A stretch of DNA of 42,180 nucleotides, taken from contig JAKFYL010000234.1 of assembly GCA_021730845.1 (NCBI GenBank), forward strand, positions 1 through 42,180. Reading direction: 5' to 3'. A model generated the notes under the pieces. That model saw only the letters and a list, made by a program, of their open reading frames with translations. It made no database searches and was not told where the DNA came from. A program made the translations under genes and the position numbers. The DNA comes from Planctomycetota bacterium (lineage in GTDB: Bacteria > Planctomycetota > UBA1135 > GCA-002686595). Below are positions 33,997 to 41,708 of the stretch, one piece after another (within the stretch, counting starts at the first letter, position 1; every line of letters starts with the position of its first letter).

Positions 33997-35151
33997 ATGA
34001 GTACCCTCAAGAAGCTTCTGTCATTCGCCGCAGCCGGCACTCTCGTCGCTGCCGCTTCGGCCCAAACCGCGGGCGACCTGGCCATGATCGGTTGGACCGA
34101 CAACACGACGCCGGATCAGTTCGTACTGGCTGCTTTGAACACGATTCCTGCCGGCACGGTCGTGTATTTCACCGATAACGGTTGGGACGACGTCCTGAAC
34201 GTGTACCGCGGTGCCAGCGGCACCAACCAGGAAGGCAATGAGGACATTTGCAAGTTGACCTTCGTCAACGCCGCTGCCGCGGGCCAACTGATCACGGCCT
34301 ATGTGGACACCGCAGACTGGACCTGGGACACCACCAGCGTGATCAACGCTGGCTTCCCCGCCAACTTGTTCCGTCCGCTCGCCTTGGCGCAGGCCGGCGA
34401 TCAAGTCTACGCGTTCACCGCCAGCGATCCGACCAACCCGATGATCAGCGTGACGCAAAACTTGTTCGTACTCGACGACACAGGTGCCTTCGAAACCGCC
34501 ACGAATTCAAACCAAGGCAACGTTGCACCGGGATTGACCGCCGGCGTGACTGCGATCACGTTCACCCAGAACGGCACGGGCCAGAATTTCATGGGCTTCA
34601 ACACGTCGACGCTGGCATGTGGTGACAAAGCCCAGTGGCTGGCTGCGATGGCGGTCGATCTCAACTGGACGTTTGGCGCTTCCGGCGTTCTGCCCAGCGG
34701 AACGATTCAAGTCGGATGCGGCTGCACCGGCTCGGTGTCGACCTACTGCGTTTCCCTGATCTCTTCCTCGGGCTGCACGCCTTCGATCAGTTCGACCGGC
34801 GCTCCTTCGCTGGCGAACCCCACGGGCTTCTCGGTCACGGGCAGCAATCTGGAAGACAACAAGAACGGCATCATCTTCTTTGGAACCACCGGCCAAAACA
34901 GCGCGCCCTTCTTCGGCGGCACGTTGTGCGTGGCTCCCACGCTGTACCGCTTGCCGGTCCAGGGTTCGGGTGGGGTCGGTACTTGCACGGGTTCGATCAG
35001 CAACACGCTGGCCGACTATCTGGCCCACCCCAGCGGCGGATCCCTGGTCATCGCCAATCAAGTCGTCAACAGCCAAGTCTGGTTCCGCGACCCGTTCGCT
35101 GCGCAGACCGTAGGACTCACCAACGGGCACGAATTTACGGTTTGCCCGTGA
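33997..35151 (+). CDS. Secreted protein with planctomycete-type C-terminal module
   Basis: A 384-residue protein. ATG 33997 is chosen because it opens a classic signal peptide (KKLLSFAAAGTLVAAASAQ). The N-terminal domain (about 25-240) starts GDLAMIGWTDNTTPDQFVLAALNTIPAGTVVYFTDNGW, a pattern found at the start of many bacterial surface proteins in which a beta-sandwich follows ('IAF.G...D..D.F.F.....I.AGT.I.FTD'). The C-terminal module (about 245-384) begins STYCVSLISSSGCTPSISSTGAPS and contains GIIFFGTTGQNSAPFFGGTLCV and GSLVIANQVVNSQVWFRDP; I have seen this Cys-rich module at the end of secreted planctomycete proteins. Role unknown, possibly surface attachment or packing. Followed by a strong inverted repeat. 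Confidence 0.72.
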   Translation: MSTLKKLLSFAAAGTLVAAASAQTAGDLAMIGWTDNTTPDQFVLAALNTIPAGTVVYFTDNGWDDVLNVYRGASGTNQEGNEDICKLTFVNAAAAGQLITAYVDTADWTWDTTSVINAGFPANLFRPLALAQAGDQVYAFTASDPTNPMISVTQNLFVLDDTGAFETATNSNQGNVAPGLTAGVTAITFTQNGTGQNFMGFNTSTLACGDKAQWLAAMAVDLNWTFGASGVLPSGTIQVGCGCTGSVSTYCVSLISSSGCTPSISSTGAPSLANPTGFSVTGSNLEDNKNGIIFFGTTGQNSAPFFGGTLCVAPTLYRLPVQGSGGVGTCTGSISNTLADYLAHPSGGSLVIANQVVNSQVWFRDPFAAQTVGLTNGHEFTVCP

Positions 35152-35210
35152 TTTGGATCAACTGACGCGAGTTCCTAGTACGAACGACCGTCAACGGATC
35201 GATTTTCTTT

Positions 35211-35248
35211 GAGGCCGCGCTGCTTGGAACTCCAGGCCGCGCGGCCTC
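35211..35248 (+). terminator. Perfect 10-bp inverted repeat after the secreted-protein gene
   Basis: GAGGCCGCGC (35211-35220) pairs with GCGCGGCCTC (35239-35248) across an 18-nt loop. It lies 60 nt after the stop at 35151 and 55 nt before the ArsC-like gene. T-rich sequence precedes rather than follows the stem, so strand and efficiency as a terminator are uncertain. Confidence 0.5.
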
Positions 35249-35302
35249 GACTTGTTGTCTGTCGCTTGAGGCCCTGGTGGCAGTTTGCGTAGGCTGAATG
35301 GC

Positions 35303-35653
35303 ATGGAACCACGCATCGACTGGTACTACCACCGCAAGGGTTGAATGAGCTGCACCAAGGCCGACGCGCTGCTGGCGCGAGGGGGCCACACCGCCCGTGA
35401 GACGGTGAACGCCAAGAAGACCAGGATTGGTCCCAGGGACCTCGAGCGCGTGCTTGAAGGAGCCAAGCGCGTCATCGCTTCCAAGGGCGCGAACGTGCGC
35501 ACCTTTGACCTGGCCAAGATCGATCTGCAGGACAAGGAATTCTTGGCGGCCGTCATCGGCCCCACGGGCAACTTGCGGGCGCCGACTTTGCGATTGGGCA
35601 AGACAGCCTTGATCGGATTCCACCAAGAAACTTGGAAAGAACAACTGGGTTGA
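35303..35653 (+). CDS. ArsC/Spx-like protein, probable selenoprotein (in-frame TGA = Sec)
   Basis: Read through the TGA at 35342-35344 this gene gives 116 residues, the normal length of small ArsC/Spx/YffB-like thioredoxin-fold proteins. From ATG 35303 the product starts MEPRIDWYYHRKG, then Sec14-Met-Ser-Cys17, then TKADALLARGG and the family's later blocks DLAKIDLQDKEFLAAVIGPTGNLRAPTLRLGKTALIGF. In relatives the motif is CxxC, so TGA replaces exactly the first redox Cys. The frame is open on both sides of the TGA and the part before it is conserved-looking (strand, then turn). A start at ATG 35345 would remove strand 1 and the active site. It probably reduces a thiol or oxyanion substrate. 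The stop overlaps the start of the threonine ammonia-lyase gene. Confidence 0.8.
35342..35387 (+). promoter_or_regulatory. UGA codon plus bacterial SECIS-like stem-loop
   Basis: After the TGA (35342-35344) the transcript can fold CGCGC (35365-35369) with GCGCG (35375-35379) around the loop UGCUG, extended below an internal loop by GGCC (35359-35362) with GGCC (35384-35387). The apical loop starts 25 nt after the UGA and contains a G near its 5' side, within the distance known for bacterial SelB-binding elements. All of it lies in coding sequence, as bacterial SECIS elements must. Confidence 0.6.
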
Positions 35654-36879
35654 GCGCACCCGATTCGAACTTCGAGGCGCTGGATCCACAGCGCGCGTTG
35701 CCGCTGATTCGAGCTGCCGCACAACGTCTGCGGCCGCATGCGCGCCGAACGCCCTGTGTGTATTCCTACACTTTCAGCGAGAGTTCGGGCGCGGATGTGT
35801 GGCTCAAGCTCGAAAACTTGCAGCGCACCGGCTCGTACAAGGTGCGCGGCGCGCTCAACAAGCTCTTGGGCATGGGCGCCAAAGAACTCGAGCGCGGGCT
35901 CGTGGCTGCCTCTGCCGGCAACCACGCCCAAGGCGTGGCCCTCGCGGCCAAGCTCGTGGGGGCCAAGGCCACGATATTCATGCCGCGCACCACAGCCCTG
36001 CTCAAGGTGCAGCGCACCGAGAGTTACGGCGCCCAGGTCGTCTTGACCGGAGACAACTACGACCAAGCGCAGCAGGCAGCCGGGGCGCACCGCGACCAAT
36101 ATGGATCTACGCTGATCCATCCCTATGACGATCCCGAAGTGATCTTGGGGCAAGCGACGGTTGGTTTGGAGCTGGCTGAGGAATTGTCCGAGCTGGATGC
36201 CGTGGTCGTGCCGATTGGAGGTGGCGGACTCCTCGCGGGCATGGCCCTGGCGCTCAAGGCTTTGTGCCCCAAGGTGCGTCTGATCGGCGTGCAAGCATCC
36301 GGCGCAGCGCCCATGGTGCGTTCCTTTCAGCAAGGCGTCCCGGTAGCAGTCGAGAATCCGACCACGCTGGCCGAGGGCATTCGCGTGGGCAAAGTCGGTC
36401 GATTGACCTTTCCCATCGTCAAACGACTGGTCGACGAATGCGTGTGCGTGGAAGAGGACGAATTGATCGAGGCCGTCGTGCAGACGATGGAAAAGAGCAA
36501 GGTCGTTGCCGAGACCGCAGGCGTCGCGGCCGTGGCCGCCCTGATCGCGGGCAAGGTCCCGAGCGCACGCAAAGTCGCTGCGGTCATCTCGGGCGGCAAC
36601 ATCGACCTCAATACCCTATCCAGAGTGATCGAAGCCGGTTTTGCACGCACGGGTCGTACGCATTTGGTGCGCCTACGCATGCCGGACCAACCGGGCGGTC
36701 TGGCGCGTGTGCTGGACGTGATCGCGGGTGCGCAAGGCAACGTGCTGGACGTGCAGCATTACCGCAGCGGTTGGAATGTTCCCGTGGGAACGGTGGACGT
36801 CGAAATCCTGATCGAGCTACGCCGCCCGGGGTCCGCGGCTCAAATCGACGAGCTGCTGCGCAGCAAATTCCCCAGCTAG
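35650..36879 (+). CDS. ilvA: Threonine ammonia-lyase with C-terminal ACT domain
   Basis: 409 residues from TTG 35650, which overlaps the preceding stop (TTGA); an in-frame TTG at 35632 would add six residues. It is a fold-type II PLP enzyme: Lys64 in GSYKVRGA is the PLP lysine, SAGNHAQG binds the substrate carboxylate, and GGGGLLAG holds the PLP phosphate. The final ~75 residues (THLVRLRMPDQPGGLARVLDVIAG...) form an ACT domain, giving the layout of the shorter, TdcB/IlvA-type enzymes of many bacteria. It converts threonine to 2-oxobutanoate and ammonia, for isoleucine synthesis or threonine breakdown. Coupling to a redox protein upstream is unusual; no functional link is known to me. Confidence 0.88.
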   Translation: MSAPDSNFEALDPQRALPLIRAAAQRLRPHARRTPCVYSYTFSESSGADVWLKLENLQRTGSYKVRGALNKLLGMGAKELERGLVAASAGNHAQGVALAAKLVGAKATIFMPRTTALLKVQRTESYGAQVVLTGDNYDQAQQAAGAHRDQYGSTLIHPYDDPEVILGQATVGLELAEELSELDAVVVPIGGGGLLAGMALALKALCPKVRLIGVQASGAAPMVRSFQQGVPVAVENPTTLAEGIRVGKVGRLTFPIVKRLVDECVCVEEDELIEAVVQTMEKSKVVAETAGVAAVAALIAGKVPSARKVAAVISGGNIDLNTLSRVIEAGFARTGRTHLVRLRMPDQPGGLARVLDVIAGAQGNVLDVQHYRSGWNVPVGTVDVEILIELRRPGSAAQIDELLRSKFPS

Positions 36880-36893
36880 GAATTCCTGCTGGG
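36871..36893. terminator. Bidirectional terminator overlapping the ilvA stop codon
   Basis: CCCAGC (36871-36876) pairs with GCTGGG (36888-36893), continued inward after a bulged T by AGG/CCT around the loop AATT; TTT follows on the plus strand. The stem includes the TAG of ilvA and ends 7 nt before the stop of the convergent HDOD-GGDEF gene, so it can serve both. Confidence 0.6.
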
Positions 36894-36899
36894 TTTCGC

Positions 36900-38960
36900 C
36901 TAGGCTGCTTGGCCTAGCGCCAGGCTGCGATTGCGGCCCGCCTGTTTGGCCGCGTACATGGACTTGTCCGCGCGGCGCAGGGCGTCTTCTGGGGTGGCAT
37001 CGCCGGGCTGCAGGGTGGCGACTCCGGTGCTGATCGTCACACGCAGCGAGGTCTGGCCGTAGGTGATGGTTTCGCCTTCGACAGCCGTACGCAGGCGCTC
37101 GGCGATGCGCATGCCGATGCCTGCATCGGCTCCGGGGCATAGGACCACGAATTCCTCACCGCCCAACCGGCAAACCAGGTCCATGCGCCGCAAGCTGCGC
37201 CGCAGTACACGGGCCGTGCCTTGCAACACCGCATCGCCGGCATCGTGGCCGTACGTGTCGTTGACCTGCTTGAAGCGGTCGATGTCGATCATGAGCAGCG
37301 ACAAGGGTTTGTCGGAAGCCCGCGCTCCTTGGAACTCTTGACGCAGCCGGTCCATGGCGTGCCGGCGATTGGGGAGCTCGGTCAAGGGATCGGTGATGGA
37401 CGCCAGTTCGAGCTTGCGGGCCAGTACTGCTAGCTGCGCCAGCGCCGTTTCGCTTTGTTTGCGCTGGAGTTCCAGTTCGCGGTCCAGGCTTGCAGCGCGG
37501 GCCACGGCGCGCATGCGCGCTGGCAGGGCGCCGGCTTGGAGCGGCAATTGCAGCACTTCATCGAAGCCTGCATCGAAAGCTTGGACCACACACGCGTTGC
37601 GCTCCGGACCCGCCAGTAGCACCAAGTGCATGCGGCCTTGGGCGGGGCTGCTGCGCAGCGAGCGCGCCAAGGCGATCACGCGCGCCGTATCCAGGCGCGC
37701 ATCGCACAGAATGACCTGTGGAGCCGATGCGACCGCGGCTTGCAGTGCCTGCGCGCAATCCGGAACCTGACGCAAGGCATGGCCGCTGGCCGCCAGTTGC
37801 GCACGGATTTCGGCGGCCAGGTTGTCTTCCGGCGAGACGATCAGTATTTGCAGCACCGGTGACGGCGCGCTTGGTTCCTCGATGGACTGCATCGGAGTGC
37901 TGGCGGCCGACCCCGTCGCGCTTTGGGGCGGGGCTTTCGCCGGCGCGACACTTGGATGGTTCGGGCTAGCGGCCGGTCGAGGCGCGGCTGCGCCCTCTCC
38001 GCTAGGTGCGTTGCGGGCCAATTCCGCCTGGGTGGAAAGTTCCCCCAGCCGTGCCACGGCGCGCACCTCCAGCTGCATGAGCCCGCTCCACTCTTTGTAT
38101 TGCGCGGCAGCCTGGGACCAGAAGTCGCGCAGGTTCTCGCCGCTGTAGTTCATGGATTGCACGAAACGCGCCACGCGGCGAGCGTGGTACAGCGCAGCGG
38201 CCGGTCCATCCTCGAGGCGCCACAAGAGCGCCCCGCCGATGCAGCGCGCCAGATCCATCAGGCGCAGCATCGAGCGCGCGCTTGGTTGCAGATTGGCTGG
38301 TTCGCTTTGGAGCAAGTCGAGTTCCGCGAACGCCCACTCACCCGCCAAAGCAAAGAACTCCGGCAATTTCCAGTCGCGCAAGATGGCCCCGGCCAGTTGG
38401 CGCCGATCCGTGGCGAATAGCTCGCGTTCCTGGCCGATGAGCGTGGCGCGGTCCATGCCGGCGGAACGCTCCAGCAGCTTGCTATAGCTTTCGCTGTGCG
38501 CGCTGGCCAAGGCCAATCGACCGATGTCCGTGACCAGGCCGCAGGTAAAAGCCTCGGCCGGATTGGGCGTGGGTACGAATCGCGCGCCCTGATTCGTTGC
38601 CAGCCATCCAGCTGCCGCGGCCGTGGCCAGGCACTCGGCCCAGTAGGCGTCGTAGGGGAATGCCGTGCAGCTTCCGGAGCGGTTGCCGGACACCAAGGTG
38701 AAACCCAGCGAAACGGAAGTCGTCGTGCGCAGGCCTAGTCGCAGCACGGCATCGCGCGCCGTGGTCACCTCGCGCACTCCCGTCATCAAGCTGGAGTTGG
38801 CGAGCTTGATCAACCGGCCCGTCAAGCTGGGATCGGTCGAAATGACGGAGATCAAATCGTCCATGCCCGCGGACTCGTCCTGGGACAATTTGAGCACCAC
38901 CAGCCCGACGCCCGCGGGCGAGGGCAAGCGTTCGGTCAATTTCAGTTCGTGAAAGTTCAC
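36900..38960 (-). CDS. HDOD - degenerate receiver - GGDEF signalling protein
   Basis: A 686-residue cytosolic protein; GTG 38960 overlaps the kinase stop (GTGA). Residues about 10-215 are an HDOD domain (LPSPAGVGLVVLKLSQD, ISTDPSLTGRLIKLANS, FTCGLVTDIGRLAL). A Pro/Ala-rich linker follows (about 315-365). Residues about 370-490 look like a receiver domain with a possible phospho-Asp in VILCDARLD, but the acidic pocket is reduced (SPED) and the conserved Lys is missing (LQLPL). The GGDEF domain (about 520-680) has the active motif GGEEF (600-604) and an inhibitory I-site RRMD (591-594). It should make cyclic di-GMP with product feedback. The adjacent kinase is the likely input. Confidence 0.88.
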   Translation of the reverse strand: MNFHELKLTERLPSPAGVGLVVLKLSQDESAGMDDLISVISTDPSLTGRLIKLANSSLMTGVREVTTARDAVLRLGLRTTTSVSLGFTLVSGNRSGSCTAFPYDAYWAECLATAAAAGWLATNQGARFVPTPNPAEAFTCGLVTDIGRLALASAHSESYSKLLERSAGMDRATLIGQERELFATDRRQLAGAILRDWKLPEFFALAGEWAFAELDLLQSEPANLQPSARSMLRLMDLARCIGGALLWRLEDGPAAALYHARRVARFVQSMNYSGENLRDFWSQAAAQYKEWSGLMQLEVRAVARLGELSTQAELARNAPSGEGAAAPRPAASPNHPSVAPAKAPPQSATGSAASTPMQSIEEPSAPSPVLQILIVSPEDNLAAEIRAQLAASGHALRQVPDCAQALQAAVASAPQVILCDARLDTARVIALARSLRSSPAQGRMHLVLLAGPERNACVVQAFDAGFDEVLQLPLQAGALPARMRAVARAASLDRELELQRKQSETALAQLAVLARKLELASITDPLTELPNRRHAMDRLRQEFQGARASDKPLSLLMIDIDRFKQVNDTYGHDAGDAVLQGTARVLRRSLRRMDLVCRLGGEEFVVLCPGADAGIGMRIAERLRTAVEGETITYGQTSLRVTISTGVATLQPGDATPEDALRRADKSMYAAKQAGRNRSLALGQAA

Positions 38961-40471
38961 GTCAGACCATGCAGGCGGGCGCTGGGAGTGGTGACGGAGC
39001 GCTGGGAGAACGCATGCCGCGGCAAGGCGGGCGTGGGATAGGGGGCGATGGTCTTGGACTGGCAGTCGGTGACTGGCAAGCGCACCAAGAAGCGCGCGCC
39101 CGTGGCCGGCTGGGGTCGGTTTCCGCCCAGGATCGAACCGCCATGGGCGCGCACGATGCTCTGGGACACGGACAGGCCCAAACCGGTTCCCCCGTTGTCG
39201 TGGCGCGTAGTAAAAAACGGTTCGAACAATTTCGGCAAGACTTCGGGTGCTAGCCCTGGCCCTTGGTCGAGGACTTCGAATTCGATGCTGGGCCCACCCG
39301 ACTCAGTCAGCCGCGCGTCCAGCTGAACCAGCGAACGCGCCGGAGCCGCGTGCAATGCATTGGCGATCAGATTGGCGAGCACCTGCTCCAGCCCGGCGGG
39401 ATCGACTTGGATGTGGGGCAGATTGGGAGCACTGTGCCACTCGAGCCGTACCCGTTGCCAGCGCGCCTTGGGAGCGAATCCACGCGCCACGCGTTCGAGC
39501 AGGGCCGCAGGGTCGATCCATTCGCGCCCGGCTGGCCGCGCGCTCGCAAGCGATGTCAAGTCGCCGGCGATCGTTCGGCAGCGCAGCGCCTGCTGTTCGA
39601 TCACGGTCAGCGCTTGCGTGTCCTCGGGCGTGCTCGCGCGCTCTCGAAGCAGTTGCGCATACCCGAGAATGGCCGTCATGGGCGATGCGAGTTCGTGGGC
39701 CACGCCGGCGGCCAGCGTGCCAACGGTGGCCAGCCGCTGTGCCCGCGCCAGGCCACTTGCTAGCGCCGACTGCGATACTTGCTTGGCTTCCGCGGCGAGC
39801 AACTGGAACTCGAGGCGAGCTAGCAACATCGCAGCGCCAAGCAGAGCCGCGCACAAGAAACGGGCCTGGAAGTGAAGTGCGAGACCGAGATCCGGCAGCA
39901 AAGCGCCGGCTCCCAAGACGCAGCTCGCGGCCCCGAGCACCAGGAGTCCTAAGTTCGCGCGCACAGCCGGCGTGCCGTACTGTCGCGCAGCGCGAGCGCC
40001 GCTCCATGCAACCCACGCGGCGAAGGCGCACGGGCTGGCCACGGCGAGCGCGGGCAGGCTAGCAGCGTAGTTCGCCTGGCCACTTCCCGCTGCGAACACG
40101 GGCAGCAGCGGCGTCGCGAGCAGCGCCCAACTGGCCAGGGCAGCAAGTAGGTACGACCGCTTTGGAAGTAGCCGACCAGTCGCCGCACAGGCGCTTTGCA
40201 CCAGGCACCACGCTGCGCCAAGAGTCAGAGCTTGGTTCCAAGCGGCCAAGAGGAACTGCAACGACTCCTCTTGCGGGCAGAGCGGGAGCACGGAAAGCGC
40301 CAGCAACCGGACCGCGCGCATCTCAGGCGCGAGTCCAGGAACGGCTATGCCGCGGCGACTCCAGGAGGGGAGGCACAGGCAGAGCGCAAGCAAAGCGAGC
40401 ACCGGGACGTTCGGGTCCGGGCGCGCGCCTTGGAGGACAAGAATTGTTGGGATCGAGAGGGACACATCCAT
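38957..40471 (-). CDS. Membrane sensor histidine kinase
   Basis: A 504-residue protein; ATG 40471 is preferred over an upstream in-frame start because the extra stretch is low-complexity. Six or more hydrophobic segments (about 23-35, 55-65, 83-98, 107-128, 136-155, 172-195 and 203-220) form a membrane sensor without a recognised ligand domain. The dimerisation helix holds His259 in GVAHELASPMTAILGYAQLL. The ATPase domain has the N box (ANLIANALHA), G1 (LDQGPGL), F box (LFEPFFTTR) and G2 (GGTGLGLSVS). It phosphorylates a receiver protein, most likely the overlapping HDOD-REC-GGDEF product, although that receiver looks degenerate. Confidence 0.87.
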   Translation of the reverse strand: MDVSLSIPTILVLQGARPDPNVPVLALLALCLCLPSWSRRGIAVPGLAPEMRAVRLLALSVLPLCPQEESLQFLLAAWNQALTLGAAWCLVQSACAATGRLLPKRSYLLAALASWALLATPLLPVFAAGSGQANYAASLPALAVASPCAFAAWVAWSGARAARQYGTPAVRANLGLLVLGAASCVLGAGALLPDLGLALHFQARFLCAALLGAAMLLARLEFQLLAAEAKQVSQSALASGLARAQRLATVGTLAAGVAHELASPMTAILGYAQLLRERASTPEDTQALTVIEQQALRCRTIAGDLTSLASARPAGREWIDPAALLERVARGFAPKARWQRVRLEWHSAPNLPHIQVDPAGLEQVLANLIANALHAAPARSLVQLDARLTESGGPSIEFEVLDQGPGLAPEVLPKLFEPFFTTRHDNGGTGLGLSVSQSIVRAHGGSILGGNRPQPATGARFLVRLPVTDCQSKTIAPYPTPALPRHAFSQRSVTTPSARLHGLT

Positions 40472-40664
40472 GGGCGGATTGGTCCCGGGGGGGAGAGGGT
40501 GCTGCTTCTTCGGTCGCCCTAGCCCTGCGCCTGAATGGGGGCCCAAAGGCCGGCGCAAGTCGGCTCCCGGGGGCGAGAACTGCAGCTAGCCGGCACGGCG
40601 CGAGTCTCTGCCTGTTGCGTGATCAAAGGGGTATCCGGGGAGCAGGGACAGTAGCATCGTGCAA

Positions 40665-41708
40665 ATGAAGGAATCCTCGCTGCTGTGGTCGGTGCGCCTC
40701 GTTTGCGCCGCGTTGCTCGTACTGATGGTCGTTCGAAGCCCGCTGACTGGGTCCGAGAGCGAAGAGCGGGAGGGCGCCGGCAGCGCCCTCTACCAATGGG
40801 ACACGGCCTGGCCGAAGCCCGAGGCGGCGGATTTCGGCAGCACCCACGGGGGCGTCGCGGTGGACGCGCAGGGCCGAATTTTCTTGTGCAGCGACACGGC
40901 TCCAGCGGTGCGCATCTTTTCCGCGCAAGGCGAGCGTTTGGGCTCTTGGGGCGAGGACTTGGCGGGCGGCTTGCACGGTATGGCGCTAGTGCGCGAAGGG
41001 GAGCGCGAGGTCCTGTACCTAGCCCACACCGCGCGCCATGAAGTGCTCGTGGCTTCGCTCGAGGGAGAAGTCCTAAGACGCATTCCTTGGCCGCAAGCTT
41101 CTGGGCTGTATGCGACACTGGACCAATACAATCCGACCTCGGTGGCCGTGGCGGACGACGGCATGGTGTTCGTTGCCGACGGCTACGGGAAGTCCTACGT
41201 GCATCGCTTCGACGCCGGCGGGCGCTGGTTGTCGGCCTTCGGCGGGCCGGGCAAGGAAAACGGTCAACTGAACACGCCCCACGGCATCGCCATCGATCGG
41301 CGCCAGTCGCCGGCCACGTTGCTGGTGGCCGACCGCGAGAACGGGCGGCTGCAGCGCTTTGGCTTGGACGGCAGTTTCTTGGAAGTCATTCAGGTTCCGT
41401 TGCGCCGACCCTGCGGCGTGGCAGTATTCGAAGGTTTCGTGGCCGTGCCGGATCTGGCCGGTCGCGTGACTTTGATCGGAGCGAAGAACGAGCTAGTCGA
41501 GCATCTGTTCGACAATCCAACCCCCGAGCTGCGCGCGAACAACGGCGTGGGGCGCGAGTTGTGGAAGCAGGGAGAGTTCATTGCGCCCCACGGCCTGGCC
41601 TTCGATGCCAAGGGCAACTTGTACGTGCAGGACTGGCTGGCCCTGGGGCGCGTGACGCGCCTCTTGCGCAGTGGGGTGCGAGCGAGCGAAGCCCAGGAGA
41701 GCAAGTGA
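40665..41708 (+). CDS. NHL-repeat beta-propeller protein, membrane-anchored or exported
   Basis: A 347-residue protein; ATG 40665 is preferred to the GTG at 40659. Residues about 8-24 form a hydrophobic signal or anchor. The rest is a six-bladed NHL-type propeller: HGGVAVDAQGRIFLCSD, NPTSVAVADDGMVFVADGYGKSYVHRFD, TPHGIAIDRRQSPATLLVADRENGRLQRFGLDG and APHGLAFDAKGNLYVQDW. The blades with PHG and ADR resemble peptidyl-alpha-hydroxyglycine lyase-type propellers, but that activity is not demonstrable. Probable extracytoplasmic binding role. The stop overlaps the next gene's GTG (GTGA), so both are co-translated. Confidence 0.78.
   Translation: MKESSLLWSVRLVCAALLVLMVVRSPLTGSESEEREGAGSALYQWDTAWPKPEAADFGSTHGGVAVDAQGRIFLCSDTAPAVRIFSAQGERLGSWGEDLAGGLHGMALVREGEREVLYLAHTARHEVLVASLEGEVLRRIPWPQASGLYATLDQYNPTSVAVADDGMVFVADGYGKSYVHRFDAGGRWLSAFGGPGKENGQLNTPHGIAIDRRQSPATLLVADRENGRLQRFGLDGSFLEVIQVPLRRPCGVAVFEGFVAVPDLAGRVTLIGAKNELVEHLFDNPTPELRANNGVGRELWKQGEFIAPHGLAFDAKGNLYVQDWLALGRVTRLLRSGVRASEAQESK

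Noticed and set aside
35345-35653. ArsC-like gene starting at the ATG right after the TGA
   Set aside because: It would drop the first strand and the first redox position, while the sequence before the TGA is in the same frame and fits the family. The readthrough reading is preferred.
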